Below, in pieces: positions 10,901-24,063 of a stretch of DNA of 64,000 nt. This DNA is from Pterobdella sp. o SKG-2022 (Eukaryota; Annelida; Clitellata; Hirudinida; Piscicolidae). The translations under genes were made by a program, and so were the position numbers. The notes beneath the pieces were generated by a model. It searched no databases, was not told where the DNA came from, and worked only from the letters and a program-made list of their open reading frames with translations. Location: assembly GCA_964035795.1 (NCBI GenBank), contig OZ038322.1:9623868-9687867 (forward strand), given 5' to 3'. Numbering within the stretch: the stretch's first letter is position 1; each line of letters begins with the position of its first letter.

Positions 10901-13854
10901 TATGCTTTGCATACTGAATCGGTTTCGTCACTGCTATGTATCTGAGAGAAATTTTTTGTAATTATTGCTTATTTGCTCAAAGCTTGTCTATTGTCAGCCT
11001 ATTAAGCAAGGTTTCTACAGAATATTTAAAATTTAAAATTATTCATACAAAATTTGGGCTGAAAAATACTATGAAATTGTTTTTTTAGAACATTTTCAAA
11101 TTTTAAAATGTATAAACAGCCAAGCAACATTCAAAGGGAATCCCTATCATTTTGACTGAATGTAGTATTTGATTTGAAAAAATTTCAAATCAGTACTTTT
11201 TTCTTTTAAAACTACTTCCATAAAAAATTAAATTTTTTGTCAATCTTATTTAAAACTAAATGCTTTTTTAAAAACCGTGCTTTTAGTTTTCCCCCTTTTT
11301 TTGAATGTCAAAAAAAATTTTATAAAACAAAAACTTGAACTTTTAAAAACTCAAAAATAAGGTTTCAAATGATTGAGACAATAAATGTTCTTAAAAATAT
11401 GATCCCCCACCAGCTAAGTTGACTAGATTGAACTTTTCAATACATCAAAAAAGTATTCTTGTTCAGCATGAAAAAAAGCACTTCTAATGCATTCAATATC
11501 CTATTCATTCAAGTGTTTTTTTCAATTTTAACTACTCTTTAAGAGGCTTCCGACATTAACCATATAATTACATTTAAAAGTTAGTTTGAAGAGAATTCAT
11601 AAAGGGAGAATTCTAATTCTTTTCTCAACCTTCCTTTTCGTCGTTTCTCAATTATATTTATTCAAAATGACTGTTTCAAGTTTCAAATGTTGATGGAATA
11701 CTTTTGAAAACAAATTCATTTTGAAAACTTCGATGAAAATATCATTTTTCAATTTTGGGAAGTGTTGAAGATATAATAGGGAATATCGATTATACAAAGC
11801 ATGTGAGCTGGAAGAGTTTTATTAATTTAAAATTTGTGATTTATGGTAAGTTAAAAAGCACAGTTTTAACAAACATACTTTACTTATAACTTTTCCATTA
11901 ACCTTCCAAAATGAAACATATCAAGAGAAATGAGTAGGATCAATCTTGGTACACATTTTGCTAACCTGTCGACACTGATGGCGGCCAGGTTAAGAATAGA
12001 TGAAGTACAACCCATCACGTCGAACGCCATCCACGCGTCACACAATGCATTGCCCAGTTCCCACTTTGAGTTATTCACCTACAAATCATCATTCGTTAGT
12101 TTCAGCATTTAACGTGAGAGTAGTTTTCGTTATTTATTTAGTGCGTTTTTAAATCAAATATTTTTTAAAACCATTAATTTAATGTGTTTTAATAGAACAT
12201 AAAATTTTTGTATGTTTCTAATTTCAATAAATTTTTCATGTTTTCAAAAAATTTGAAACTTTTAATACGTAAAAATGAATAAATACTTGTAAAATAAATT
12301 TTTAAAATTAAAAAAAAAATGAAATAATTATGAATAAAAATAATAGAAAATAAATAATAAATAGCACCAATGAATACTTTAAAGTATGTGGCGCTACCGA
12401 AACTTGACTTCAAATAGTGAAGCAAATCACAGAGGTTGGTCTGAATATTTAATATCTACAAACTGCCACACAACATTTTTTGAATGTTGAAATCCACATA
12501 TGCGCGTGTTTTGGTACACAAAAAGATCACATCGACACCAACGAAACCCAGATAGCACATTGTTCAACGTATCTTTAAATAAAAAGCTATAGTATTAACT
12601 GTGAGATTAATATGATATAGTTTTTGTGGCGTGTTATTCAATGGTTTTTTAAAAACAAGCTTGGTTGTATGTAAATGAAGGTTTTGAAGAGTTAACATGA
12701 AGTTTAAAATGAGAGTGTCAATGTTTTACAGGATTAAAAGGATAGAAATAAATGTTATTATACGTGGTAATACCCATGATACTCAAAGTGAATATTACTT
12801 AATGAAACTTTATCAAAAATTTTCAATTCCTTTTTGGAAATTTTGCTCAAAAATGTATTAATCTTAAAAATTTCCAATCGAAACATTACGCTGTGAAAAT
12901 ATGGCAATTAAAATGCAAATTTCGTGAAATCTTCCTTCAAGTTGAAGACTAGCTCTTTACACAAAAAAAACTTTTTTTCAACTCAACGCAAGATTTAAAT
13001 CAACAGTAATGCTTTATCTTTAGGAATCTAATATCCTTTTGAGAAGAATATAATAGAAGTAGAACAAAAGAATTTTGTCGTTGTTTTAATATTTCAACTT
13101 GAGTTAAACGCAAAAAAACGCTTAGTCACCGCCCTTAGAGAGGATACTTAGAGCGTAATGTTCATAATGGAAACCAATTATTCTAATTTATAATACTTCC
13201 TAAATCAACTTATGGGTAGAATAAACAGAGTTTTAGTTTAAAAGCTCAAAAAGCTTTATATTGATAAATAATTTAACATGGACTTAAAATAATTCAAAAT
13301 CAAATGAAAAAAAAACTTTATGGTTGCGACAAAAAAGCTACGTGCAATTAAAACTTTTAAAATGGAAAAAACTGAAAACTTCGAAAGATAACATGTCAGA
13401 ATGGTTTCAAAATATGGAGCATCATAGAAGCATATTCAAACCTCTGTCTACCTTCATCATTTTTTCTTTTTTAAAATCATATTTGAAATTGTTTTCATCA
13501 AAATATCTTCGCCAAAAATATAATTCAACAATCTTTTTTCAAATAAACGCAAAATTCTAAATGAATTTTTAATACAAATATTTTATTAACCTCGACATAA
13601 ACGGCCAGAGGCATAACAAGTATTGCCACTAGAATGTCTGCTAGAGCGAGAGAAAAGATGAAGTAATTCGTAACAGAGTGGAGGTTCTTTTCTCTGAAAA
13701 TGCTCAAACATACAAGTATATTGCCGAAAAGGGTAAACGCAGGGAAGACAAAAAGCAGCATTGCGGCATAATTGATTGGCTGTGAAGGAGGAGCGGCAAT
13801 TGTGTGCTTTTCCATAGTCAAATCAGTGCTTATGTTTGACAGAACGTAACTCAT
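4989..13854 (-). CDS. DRD2: D2-like dopamine receptor (aminergic GPCR)
   Basis: Five exons on the minus strand join in phase: 13591-13854, 11966-12078, 9322-10941, 8545-8582 and 4989-5245, predicting 763 residues. Exon 1 carries an unstructured N-terminus, TM1 and TM2 ([15 protein letters not shown]). Exon 2 carries TM3 with the amine-binding Asp in [19 protein letters not shown]. The DRY motif is completed across the 2/3 junction. Exon 3 carries TM4, TM5 with the agonist-contacting serines ([10 protein letters not shown]) and a third intracellular loop of roughly 440 residues. The 38-base exon 4 supplies [14 protein letters not shown] at the start of TM6. Exon 5 gives CWVPFF, TM7 with NPIIY and a short tail, typical of Gi-coupled D2 receptors. 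The TM3 and TM5 wording fits D2 best; D2/D3/D4 or a close octopamine or serotonin subtype cannot be fully separated by eye. The start is the ATG before MSYVLSNIS; no signal peptide is expected. Confidence 0.92.
9322..10680 (-). other. Expanded lysine-rich third intracellular loop of the D2-like receptor
   Basis: Within the third exon the loop between TM5 and TM6 is about 440 residues, against roughly 130-170 in vertebrate D2 long forms (from memory). The proximal two thirds are rich in Lys, Asn, Asp and Glu. The distal third is very basic, with runs such as [13 protein letters not shown] and [13 protein letters not shown] that resemble nuclear localisation or calmodulin-binding stretches. The loop is uninterrupted by stops for more than 1.3 kb, so it is coding and not a retained intron. 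It ends in a helical patch just before the splice to TM6. Confidence 0.85.
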
Positions 13855-16800
13855 TGTCTTTCAAGGAGATATTTCAAACACTATTATATTGAGAGCTTTT
13901 GGAAGTTTTTCTCTTCATTTTTATTCAGCCGATGTATCTGGCGAGAAATTAAATTTATCATTTGTGTGTAGTCAAAAGATTTATTCTGAACTACCAACAT
14001 TACTGTAGAATCAATTTCATGACAAGTCTATTGAAACTTGACGATTTTTATGGCAAGGGTAATGAATAAAAAATAGTTTAATACAAAATTGCGTGAAAAG
14101 TGAAGATTTCAATCAAATAATGTGTCTCAATGGAGTCAGCTTTTAAACTTCATAAGAATTTTTAGTTTTTTTATAAAAAGTTTTCGAATTAACAACCGCG
14201 TTTTGAAAAGCTTTTATTATCTGTCATTAAAATTAATATCATACATATCCCCACTAAATGTAAAAATAACAGTTTCTGAAAGACTTATAAAAGGCATCAT
14301 TTGAACTTTCAAATTTTTTTGTAACAAATTCCTTACGATGAAAACTAACAAATAGCTCTATTTTTGTATAACTAGCTCACAAAAACCTTAAAAAAATAAT
14401 GTTAGTGTTAATTTTAAAATCTATCCAGTATTCATTTGGAATCATGTTCATTGATGACACTATATAGAAAAAATAGCAGTAATAAAAATGGTAACAGCTT
14501 GTGAAACTTGTTTTACGCTAACGAGTAATTTTCCTACAAATATGACATCATGAGAAAAATTCATTTCGTGAAAATAAAAGATTTTATTGGGAAGATGTTG
14601 AAAAAAAACAGACAAAAAATTTGAATTCAAAATCACATTAAAAACACTCTCTATAAATAATATATAAGTTTGAATATTTTCAATATAACAAATGTATTTT
14701 TATCCGGTAAAATCCATTGGGTTTTTGAGCTTGAAAGCGTTGTTATAACTCAAAAAATTCTTTTCATATACGCAACTAAACAAGTTTTTTAAAAGTAGTA
14801 AAACATCAAATGAAATTTATTTTACATTCAATAGATCATTACAAGCTATGAATTAAAATACATGATACATCATAACAGCGAGGCTACACTAAAACAGCAC
14901 TTGTGACAAAAATAAAATATTGTCGCTATGTGAGCTTTAACGAATTTGCATTATGTGTGTAGCCTTTTTCAAATGTCTTGTGTTTAATTGAAACCTTTCA
15001 AAAATGAAAAGCTCTCAACAAATTCGTTTAAGTTGAAAATAATGAATCTGATTTGAGAGTTTTTTATTTAGAAAAATGCACTTGTTTGAAATTGTTAGAA
15101 GCCTTTTTACTTTGTTCAATCATCTGTAGGATTTAAAAAGTTTTTTTGCTTAAATAGTCTTTTAGTTTCAAGGAAAAAATGAATTTCAACTTTTTAAAAT
15201 ATGTTTGGGTAAATAAAACAATTTTTAAACCGTGAAGAAAGTTTTCCACTGAATTTTTAATTAGTTCAATTTAAAAGATTTTGAAATATTCAGAAGGATT
15301 TTTTAAACTTTAATAATAAAATAGGTTGTCTATAAACAGTATCAATTCTATTGCTATTTTAACAATAATTAAAAAAAAGGTGTTTTTATTGTTGCATTTC
15401 GAATAAATACTGATTTCTATTAGAATTCCTATTTAAAATACATTAGCAGCTAACAATCTCACACGTTACTTTGACACTGGATGAAGACCTCAGATTTATA
15501 TTCTCCTTAACGTCTACAACTAATACACAACCATAATTGCAAAAGTTAGATGCGAAATGTTATCCAAAAAATAATAACTTTGCGGCTCGATTCATGCGTT
15601 ATATATTTGCTTGTATGCCAACATATCTACGCACCAGCATTCAGAGACCCGTTATGCCTCCATGTACATGCGACGCCACATGTGTTATATAGGCACTAGA
15701 GTTGTGTAAAAAATCATTTTAAAGTTTTTCGATAAATTGATCTAAATCGTTTTATTTTGATCAATATAAATAAAATTACGTTGAATTTTTGCGAAAAATC
15801 GATGGATGTTTTGCAGTGGGTTTGAAAGAAATTGAATTTCTTGAGAATGATGCTTGTAATCCAATAAAAACCATCACTTTTAAACCAATTATGATCACGA
15901 TGCATCTTTGCTACATACGCTAGTTGATTCAATGATGCTTTTAGTATATTAATATCTCAATATTTACATTTCTACATATTCTTTATCGTCTATCATACCT
16001 GCGCAGCACTGGATACTAATTACTAGCATCTATTATTCACAATCAATCCCCCATAAAAGTCAAATTTTTTTCATCATATTGCTTCCACAAAAGTAATTCA
16101 CTCGTGTATAACTTCAAATAAGACTTTATTAACACTAGTTTTTATTTTTGCATTAAATAGATACTGATATTAACGGGAACCTGAATAGTTGATTAGCAAT
16201 ATGAGATTCATGAAAAAAGCACCATTCGATTTTCAAAGTTCTTTTTTCAAAACGTGTTGTTCATTAAAACTTGTTAAAATGAAAATTCTTGTTGGCATCG
16301 ACCGCAGTTACGAGGCATTATCTCTTTGATTGAATAATTATGAAAGGTTTTTTACTTTTATTTCGATATAATAGTAATTTAAATTAACATTTTTCCAATT
16401 AAAACTTTTTTTAAATATTTAGTGCAATTCAAATAAAGTTGGAATACAGCTTGAAATATGAAATATGCTGAAGCGCACTGAAATGAATTTCAATAATTAT
16501 TTTTATATCATACCTCACGATAGGTTCAAATTTCTAAACTGAAAGACTTCCAGAGGGCTTATCATTAAAAAAACTAAACTGTCATTTTCGCTGAGCTCAA
16601 CCTGAAAAAAAGCAGTAATAAGCGAAGATACAAAATGCTGTTATATTATATTAAACGTCAAAATATATGTCAAAATATCTTCAAAAAACTTTTTTATCGA
16701 GAGTTGTATAAATTTATGAAATAATGAAAAAATTTCATAGCAAACCAAGCTTTTTCTGCGATGGTTGTGAGTTTTATAATAGATGCAATTTGTCAATTCT

Positions 16801-18509
16801 ATTTAAAATTTTAATTTCTCATTCCTCAAAAATAAATTGAGAATTTAAAATAAACACATTTGTATTCAACTTACAAAACATCTCGTAAAAACGCATCAAA
16901 GCTTCATTCTTTGATTAAGATCTTTCTTAAAACACCGTGAGATTTAGTTTTTAGTCGACAGGATGAAATAAATTTTAAAAGTATAATGGATTCCAACTTC
17001 CTCTTTCCCGAAACTTTCAAATGAAATATTGCAAAGTAAAAAAAAGAGTTTTCAAAACCAAATTTTTATCTTTTAAGCAGTAAGAGATCTTGAGATTAAT
17101 TGTCGATATATCATACTTTGCGTCTGTTTTACAGTAAAAACGACAACCTTGGTTTTTATCACTTGTGAACGCGATACACTTTCTGACAACATTAGAATTT
17201 GTTAACTCGTTTTATAGATTTGTAAATCCTAAATATTAGACTCAGCTGATTAGATAAAACTGAAAGTTTCATGTGGTTGTTATCTTACACGGCGTTGTTT
17301 AAACACAAAATAATCATTTTGAGTCGTCTCTAATTATTTTTTAAACCAAAAATAATTAAACTCGACTCCAAAACTTATTCAAAATTTTTCATTATTTAAC
17401 CCAAAGGAATATATGCCTTATATTCATTTTATCAATGCATGTAGGTGAAGTTTTTTATAGGAATTTTAATTCCCAGTGTCAATAAAAAATTTTGTTTATT
17501 GAAACATTGCAAAAATAGGATCATTTTATATTTTTTGAACAAAGATAAATTGAACATTGACTTCTCTGAACAAATATAATACTTTTCTAACCAAGTTTCG
17601 TCAAAATTTTCGAATTCTTATATCTTTAATATGGCACTTAAACAATATTTCGTATCCTCCTTAACCCTGATTGAAACAAATAGTTTAATTAATTTTTAAC
17701 TGAAAAAATGTTTTTGGAAAAAAATCTATTTATTTTTATATAATAAAAATTTCAAAAACATTTTTTGCGGTTTTTATAAAAGTTTCCAAGCAGATGTACT
17801 TTGGAAATACTTTAAATTCTTTATATATACACATCCTTCAATCACACGCAAAATTTTATACTTTTTTTTTGTATATTTGATATCCCTATCTTTAAACAGA
17901 AAATAATAAAAATTGAGAGTTTTTAAGCTATAAAGTACAATTCCAAACAATGTTTTGAGTGGTTTTGCAGCTTTTAAATTATAGAAACGATTACAGAATG
18001 TATCGTGAAATGCAATCTACCATACCCTCCTCAAATAACAATAAAACTGAACATTAAATGTTATAACTTCCACTATTTCGACCAAAGATTTTTAATATAA
18101 ACGTTACTTTTATCTTCCAACGCCCTTATGTAACTCAAGAGTCTTAGTAAAATTTTTGTCAAAATATAACACGTTTCAACGATAGAACAAAAAATTCTAG
18201 AGTTTTGATTCAGTTAATAGGCGTTGAGTAAATAATAAAAAGTTAATTTATCTCTTTAACGAAGCAATGTTCCAAACTATTTTCATTGCTTTTATTTTCA
18301 TAAGAATAACTTTCATAACAAATTAATTTGACTATTTACAGATTTAGTACTAACAAAAAGAATCATCAACTGGTTATATACGATTATGAATGTATACCAC
18401 GCAGAAAATAAAAAATCTTCTAACATTGAAACCATTTATAAATAGCTATAAACAAAGAACAGTTTGTGCATCGGTCTAAATAATAACAAAAGTCTCAATA
18501 GGAGCCATG
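13855..18509. other. Upstream region of the dopamine receptor, no gene seen
   Basis: This stretch of about 4.6 kb lies upstream of the receptor start and downstream of the WAP-protein stop. It is almost all AT-rich simple sequence. Short islands of more balanced composition (about 15470-15720 and 15985-16050) have no convincing reading frame and could be promoter or untranslated exon. An imperfect inverted repeat lies at about 17315-17390. Confidence 0.4.
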
Positions 18510-20373
18510 CTAATCTTCAGGGACGCAGACTCCATAGTCAGCCTGCAGTGGGAAGCATTTGAAGCCATGAGGACACAGCAAAGCATCTTCACCTTCGGAT
18601 GGAGGCTCCGTCGAACAGGGTTCCTCTGTCGTGGTTGGGTATTCAGTTGATGAGTGTTTTATTGCTTAAAGAGCGTTTGGGTCAAGCCAAAAGGAAATAA
18701 TATGTACACAATTTCATAACCGATTATTTTGGAAACAATCTAGTTGTTACAATTTTTATTTCAAAACCAGAAGAAATGTTAGTTGTTATGGTTGGATATG
18801 TCGATAGTGACAACACAACGTAAAATACACGCGGAAAGGTTCTCAAATATTTTCATCGTGAAAGACGGAAATATTATTAATTATTAAAAGTTAGTTGATC
18901 ATATATCTAAAATATTGAAGTTAATTATTTTTATCAGCTATCGGCATAAAAAATCGTATTTTATTGTTATGGTGGAGTCTTATCTTTAAGAATACTGTCA
19001 AAAAATTTTTCTGTATTTTTAAAAGAAGAATGATATAAATGATATGAAAGATGCGTTCATTTGAACAATATAAATTAATAATTTTTTCGTGAATAAATGT
19101 TTCAATGGTTGTCGTTAACCATAATATTTGAATCATAATTGAATATTTTTTTAAGATATTATAGCTAAATATAAGTTTTAGAAATTATCTCAAATCCCAA
19201 AACTGCCGTAGTTATAGAGGAAACTTTTCAAGTCTTCAAAACCTTGTTTTATATTATTTTTAAATTTCAAAAAATAGTTTTGATTATACTGATTCAGTCT
19301 ACAATTTTTCATTAGCATTCGAATATATAGATATCATTGAATAAAATATTGGAATAGTTTCACCTTTAACTTTGGGTGCTTTGTTTTTCAGTAACCATGA
19401 ATCCTCTAGTATAAATAATGATATTATCGTTAATTTAGATAAAGTTTAGAATATGATTTTATGGGAGTTACCTTATAAATGTATACGTTATGAATTATAG
19501 GAATAATGAAAATTTTACCAGCTTGGTTTTGACTTTTCGGCTGTGCTAACCAATCCACATCTGGAAAATTAATTTCACTCTTGTTTGAGGAATTTTTATT
19601 CGTTTAAACAGACTCAAAGCACTTTATATCTCAATGAGCCTGCAACAAGTGTATAGTGGGAACAAGGCCACGCAGTATCATATTTATGTGCCATTAATTC
19701 AAGCTTATCTCGAGGATTTGTTAACAGAACCAAGTTTCTGCTTAAACGCCCAGCCTGTAAGAATGTTTTCATTTCGAAGCCAGAGTTCTCAAGAAATGTT
19801 ATATTAATCAAGATCTTTTTTATTTTAACTTTCCTACTCTTTAAGCCGGTGCTTCTTTTCTCATTTAAGGATTCCTAGAAAAACTACTCGAAATATTGTT
19901 GAAAATTAAATACAATACATTCTCATAGTTGATTAGTAATAAAAACCATTAATGTTCTTACAAGGTGCTTGTTGGACAGGCAGCACACAGGTGTAAGCAC
20001 AACCATTGTAACAGCATATTCTTTCCGCACCACATTCCTTGTCTGATTGGCACAAATCACCCCCACAAAGTGAAGATTTCTTATCATGGAATACAAGCGA
20101 TGGAGAAGAAGTGTATATAGAAGATAAAATATTAATAAATGGAGAAGTGTGTTGGAGCGGATTGGCTGATGATAACTTCGACTTAAAGGAAGAAAACAAA
20201 GATAGTGCATTGATCTTTTCGTTATGAAACTTAAACAATGCCGCATCGGGTTTCTTTTTTTTAAATAAAGATTTCTTAGGAACAAAGGATTGTTCAAGGT
20301 GGTCAACGAAAGATGATTGCATCAAAGGCGGCGGACACATCTTTAAATCTCCTTCCTTGCTCACACCTACCCC
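18510..20373 (-). CDS. WFDC1: WAP four-disulfide core protein, ps20/WFDC1-like
   Basis: Three in-phase exons: about 20373-19962 (5' edge could also be 20355), 19560-19519 and 18664-18510 (stop TAG). The first has a Cys-Pro-Pro-Pro start (MCPPPLMQ), a long basic insert, then a WAP core with the spacing CGGDLCQSDKEC, GAERICCYNGCAYTC. The 42-base exon gives VDWLAQPKSQNQAG, matching the family's post-WAP WLVQPKP block. The last exon gives EEPCSTEPPSEGEDALLCPH, then a four-cysteine tail ending GVCVPED. Mammalian ps20/WFDC1 has the same order: WAP, WLVQPKP, then EACSTTEDGAEPLLCP. It is a secreted growth-modulating WAP protein, named for but not proven to be a protease inhibitor. The signal peptide must come from an upstream exon (see 22318-23158). 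Confidence 0.8.
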
Positions 20374-22317
20374 CTTTATTCAGCATAGAAATTCAATATT
20401 ATGAAAACTGATTCGTAACAAAGCCAATATAAATACTTAATGGAATAATTATGCTCCGATAAAATTATCCCTTACTCATCAGTTTCATAATATGGAAATA
20501 CCAGAAATGTAATCAAGTGTTGCCATTTAAATGATAATCAAAATCACATGTGAAAGAATTTTTAAGGTAAAGGTATTTACATCATTTATCGTATCATAAC
20601 TATTTGTAAGATAATTGAAATAATTTACGACTCAAAAAAACTGAATAAAAATTTTTGTGAAAAAAATTTTTTAACAAACTGTTAGAATAGTAGTCTAAAT
20701 ATAGGAACTAATAAATAAAAACAGGGTTTAAGACCCATCTACTAAATCATGAAATTTGATTGTTAAAATTGTGTATTTCAAAAACTACGTTTTATAGTTC
20801 AAAAAGCCTTCAAAATTGTGACATATATAACTATAAAAACAAATAATTTTTAAAGCTTTAAATTGCCAATATAAAACTTGAAACCGGCATTAAAACAATA
20901 AAATCAAGTTTTAACATCAAACATAGGATGTATCAGATTTTTTGGAATGTATCATTCATTTGTGTGAGTTTTAAGAGATAGAGATAAAAGTTACTCTTCC
21001 TTTTCAAAATAACTTTTAAAACAGTTGCTTCAAGAAAAACTAATTTTAAACATATAATATTTATGTTGAATATTTTGAGTATTTTAAAATGAAAATCAAG
21101 TTAAACCTATATTATATTGTATTCAAGATAAAAGAAGTGTTAACTACACGTTTTATTGTTAATTGCATTAACAATCGTTATGTGTTGGTTCCGTCAATAC
21201 ATCCATTAAATCATAGGATTGTTATAAATTTAAAAGAAAAACTTGTCAAAAATAGCTTTAGATCAGTGTCAAACGCTAAACGATTGAATTATTTATTTCA
21301 TAAAAGTAATATCAAAGTTCCTTAGAACATGCAGGTTTGATTTAATAATACATTTGGATTTTGGTTTTTTTTTTGGATAAATTCTTTATTAATACTCACC
21401 AAGCAGCACAATTATTCAATGTTCCCAGAGCATGAAGTATCAATTATAAGACCAAACATGTGTTAAATTTATTTGCCACGTTTGAAAGCCATTGAAATTC
21501 ATTGAAAACTGAGAAATTTATTGAATTTGTTGCGTTTTATTTATCAATGTCTTTGTTGGTATTCAGCATTAACTTTGAAAACTTTTTCAAAGTCTTTTAT
21601 CAATAGAGTTTTGTATTAAAGTCCCGATGCTCATGAAAAAGGCACGTATGTAATCATACATTTATATTATCACACGTTTATTATATCATAGTTGGAACAA
21701 AAAGATGGAAAAAATGAATCTCAATTTTTTTTTGAAACAGACAGCTTTTTATACAGTGTAGTGCCTTCGTAAAGTGCTTCAAAGAATTTGATGCTCATAA
21801 AGACTTTATCATTAGTGAAGCGTTATTTACCAGTACTTTTGACACATTATTTTGCAAAGTTTTTAAAGAGTTTGAAGTTTGTTGATTTTTTTAGAAATCT
21901 AGTGGAATTTTTATTTTCTTAACTATTATTTCACAATGATATTGTTTTAAATAAATTTTTAATAAACAGTATAAAAATATCAAACACTTAGATCTAAAAA
22001 TTTTAAAATTTATGAGAAATATAAAAAAACACTTGTGGAATTTGTATGATTCAACTATTTAACCAATTTGTTTTAAGATGTTTGGTTCGCCAAGTTGATA
22101 AATGAAAAGAGCTGAGAAAAGTAAACTCTTATTTCAAACTAATATTTTTTAATCGTTTGAAATTAAATTTTTAAGCATTCTGGTTTTAATTAACCTCGTT
22201 TGTTTGGTCTATTTTGAATGCTAAGTGCATTCTTTGATGTTCATATTACAGTTTATAGATCAAAAATTGATTTATTATTTGCTCAAAGTCTATTAAAAAT
22301 TTATTCATTATTTTCAC

Positions 22318-23158
22318 CCTGAACTCCGCAGCATTAGACGGAGGCAGTGCATAATCCTTCTCGAAATCCTCAAGCCATTTGCCTTCAAACTCTTTATCGT
22401 CGTCTTCACTTTTTTCTTCAGACGTGATGTCATTTGTTCTATCTTTGAAAAATAAGTTAACTTCAAATAATGTTAAAATTTATGATAGCATCAACGTTAT
22501 ATTGTTCACCATTGGCAAAAGTACTGCGAAAAAGGCCTTCGAATCGCACGGTAGGCAGCATGGTCCTGAAGCTTTCGAGCTTTTCATTCAATTTTTTCTT
22601 TATTTTAGACTCAAGTTTTCCATTAATTTCAAAAAGTACTTCTTTTTTATGAATGGGAGTTTTCTTAGTAAAATCATCAGTGATTCTAAGGTATGTGGCA
22701 GAAATGGGACTTGATGGAGTGTGGTTCGAAGGTTCATCGGGCAAGATTTGAAGCTGCAGAAAAGCAGGGTTTTTAGTCTGGTGTTTGTAATGGTGGGAGC
22801 TTTTGATTGCATCGGGAGTCTTTGAAAAATGTTGATGCTTTTTATGGTGAGTTTGGTGGTGATCGAAAGACACAATTTTTTCTAGGTTTTTTTGAGGTTT
22901 TTCAAAAACTACCGACATTTTTGGAATTCGATTTTTTTCACTTTTATGGATTTCAGAGAATTTTTGTTTTAAATCTGTGGCGCTTTTCTGCATATTATCA
23001 TTTATAGAATGAAAGAAAAATTTTGAAACGTTATACTTATTTATAAGTTCGTCTAGTTTAAAATCTTTTAAACGAGTATTTTTAATATTTTTGACGAAAA
23101 ATAATTCTGTAAATTGGAACATAATCAAAATAAAAAATAAATTTTTCAGAAAGTTCAT
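22318..23158 (-). CDS. Secreted N-terminal exons, probably 5' part of the WAP-protein gene
   Basis: Exon 23158-22510 starts with ATG and a clear signal peptide (MNFLKNLFFILIMFQFTEL), then a Lys/His/Ser-rich stretch of low order and a mixed strand/helix region around KLESKIKKKLNEKLESF. A donor at 22509 joins in phase to exon 22442-22318, which is acidic (EEKSEDDDKEFEGKWLEDFE) and ends at a donor in phase 0. The next same-strand exon with a phase-0 acceptor is the WAP exon about 2 kb further on, and that gene lacks a signal peptide, so I infer one gene of about 455 residues. Known WFDC1 proteins have a much shorter stretch before the WAP domain, so a separate gene with an unseen 3' end is the alternative. 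The region before the first donor looks slightly SEA-like, but I cannot confirm that. Confidence 0.55.
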
Positions 23159-23341
23159 TGTGCTTGTGATAAACAAACTGTATTTTTTAAAAATTCAAAC
23201 AAAAACGTGAAAACTTATAAGTTATAATTTCTCAAAAATATTAACAACTTCGAATGTAAATTTTCAAAATACCACGAAATACAAGTCTTTTATACTTATA
23301 TGCCTCGTAACTCATTAAAACAAATGTATATATTGTTAAGT

Positions 23342-23360
23342 TATATATATATATATATAT
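23342..23360. repeat. TA dinucleotide microsatellite
   Basis: About nine tandem TA units lie upstream of the secreted-protein start codon. It is simple sequence with no further meaning visible. Confidence 0.9.
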
Positions 23361-23649
23361 GATACGTCTACTTCCTTTCTCTAGCAGAATCTATTGATAA
23401 ACACTCAAAATGCAATTAAGACAAAAATAATTACTTTAAAAAATATGCTGAAAGCAAAAACCTCTTTTGTTTTGAACTAATGAAAGTGAAGATGAACGAC
23501 AGAAAGTAGAAACAATATAATGAAAATCATTTTCCAATGCTGTGAAAACAAATTCAAAACTATTAACACGTTAAATTTTTACAATACGAAATGGTTTCAG
23601 TGCATTCTCAAGCTAATAAAAACCAACAACTAAGTTCGTATATTTTTAA

Positions 23650-24063
23650 TATAGGGTTTTTCAATTCAAAATCTTTGCAGTTACCTACCAAATCTTTGCA
23701 GTTACCTACCAAATCTTTGCAGTTACCTACCAAATCTTTGCAACTGACTTTCAAATCGGTACTTGGTACTTTTCAGAGAGAAGCTCAAATTGCCTCAAAA
23801 AAATTTTTTTTTCGGTTTTTTTATGTCAATTTAAAAAATTTATTTTGAACTTGAAAAATAAAATTTTTACAAAATTTCGATTATTTTTTGAATAATTAAA
23901 CTTAATTTTTTTTTAATTAATTTTTTTCGAAATTTGGTAATCAATTGAAAAATTTTGTAAGCAAATGCAAAGATTTGAAAGTCAGTTGCAAAAATTTGGT
24001 AGTCAATTGCAAAGATTTGGTAGGCAATTGCAAAGATTTTGAATTGAATTGAAAAACCCTATA
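23650..24063. mobile_element. Palindromic MITE-like element with 21-bp subterminal repeats
   Basis: The left end TATAGGGTTTTTCAATTC is mirrored at the right end as a near-exact inverted copy (GAATTGAAAAACCCTATA). Inside the left arm, at about 23665-23745, a 21-base unit (AATCTTTGCAGTTACCTACC plus A) is repeated three to four times. The right arm, 23936-24045, holds degenerate inverted copies of the same unit. The centre is AT-rich and non-coding. This is the build of a non-autonomous DNA transposon of about 414 bp. TA at both edges suits a Tc1/mariner-type target duplication, but the exact duplication cannot be fixed because the termini themselves begin TATA. It sits between the WAP-protein start and the 3' end of the next gene. 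Confidence 0.8.

Noticed and set aside
4989..13854. Serotonin 5-HT1 or octopamine receptor as the identity of the GPCR
   Set aside because: TM3 ([12 protein letters not shown]), TM5 (YSSIASFY) and TM7 ([17 protein letters not shown]) are closest to D2-type dopamine receptors.
22379..22714. Plus-strand open frame of 111 codons
   Set aside because: It is antisense to the secreted N-terminal exons, which have a signal peptide and matching splice sites.
23591..23848. Plus-strand frame with KSLQLPT repeats
   Set aside because: It is a chance translation of the 21-bp array inside the MITE-like element.
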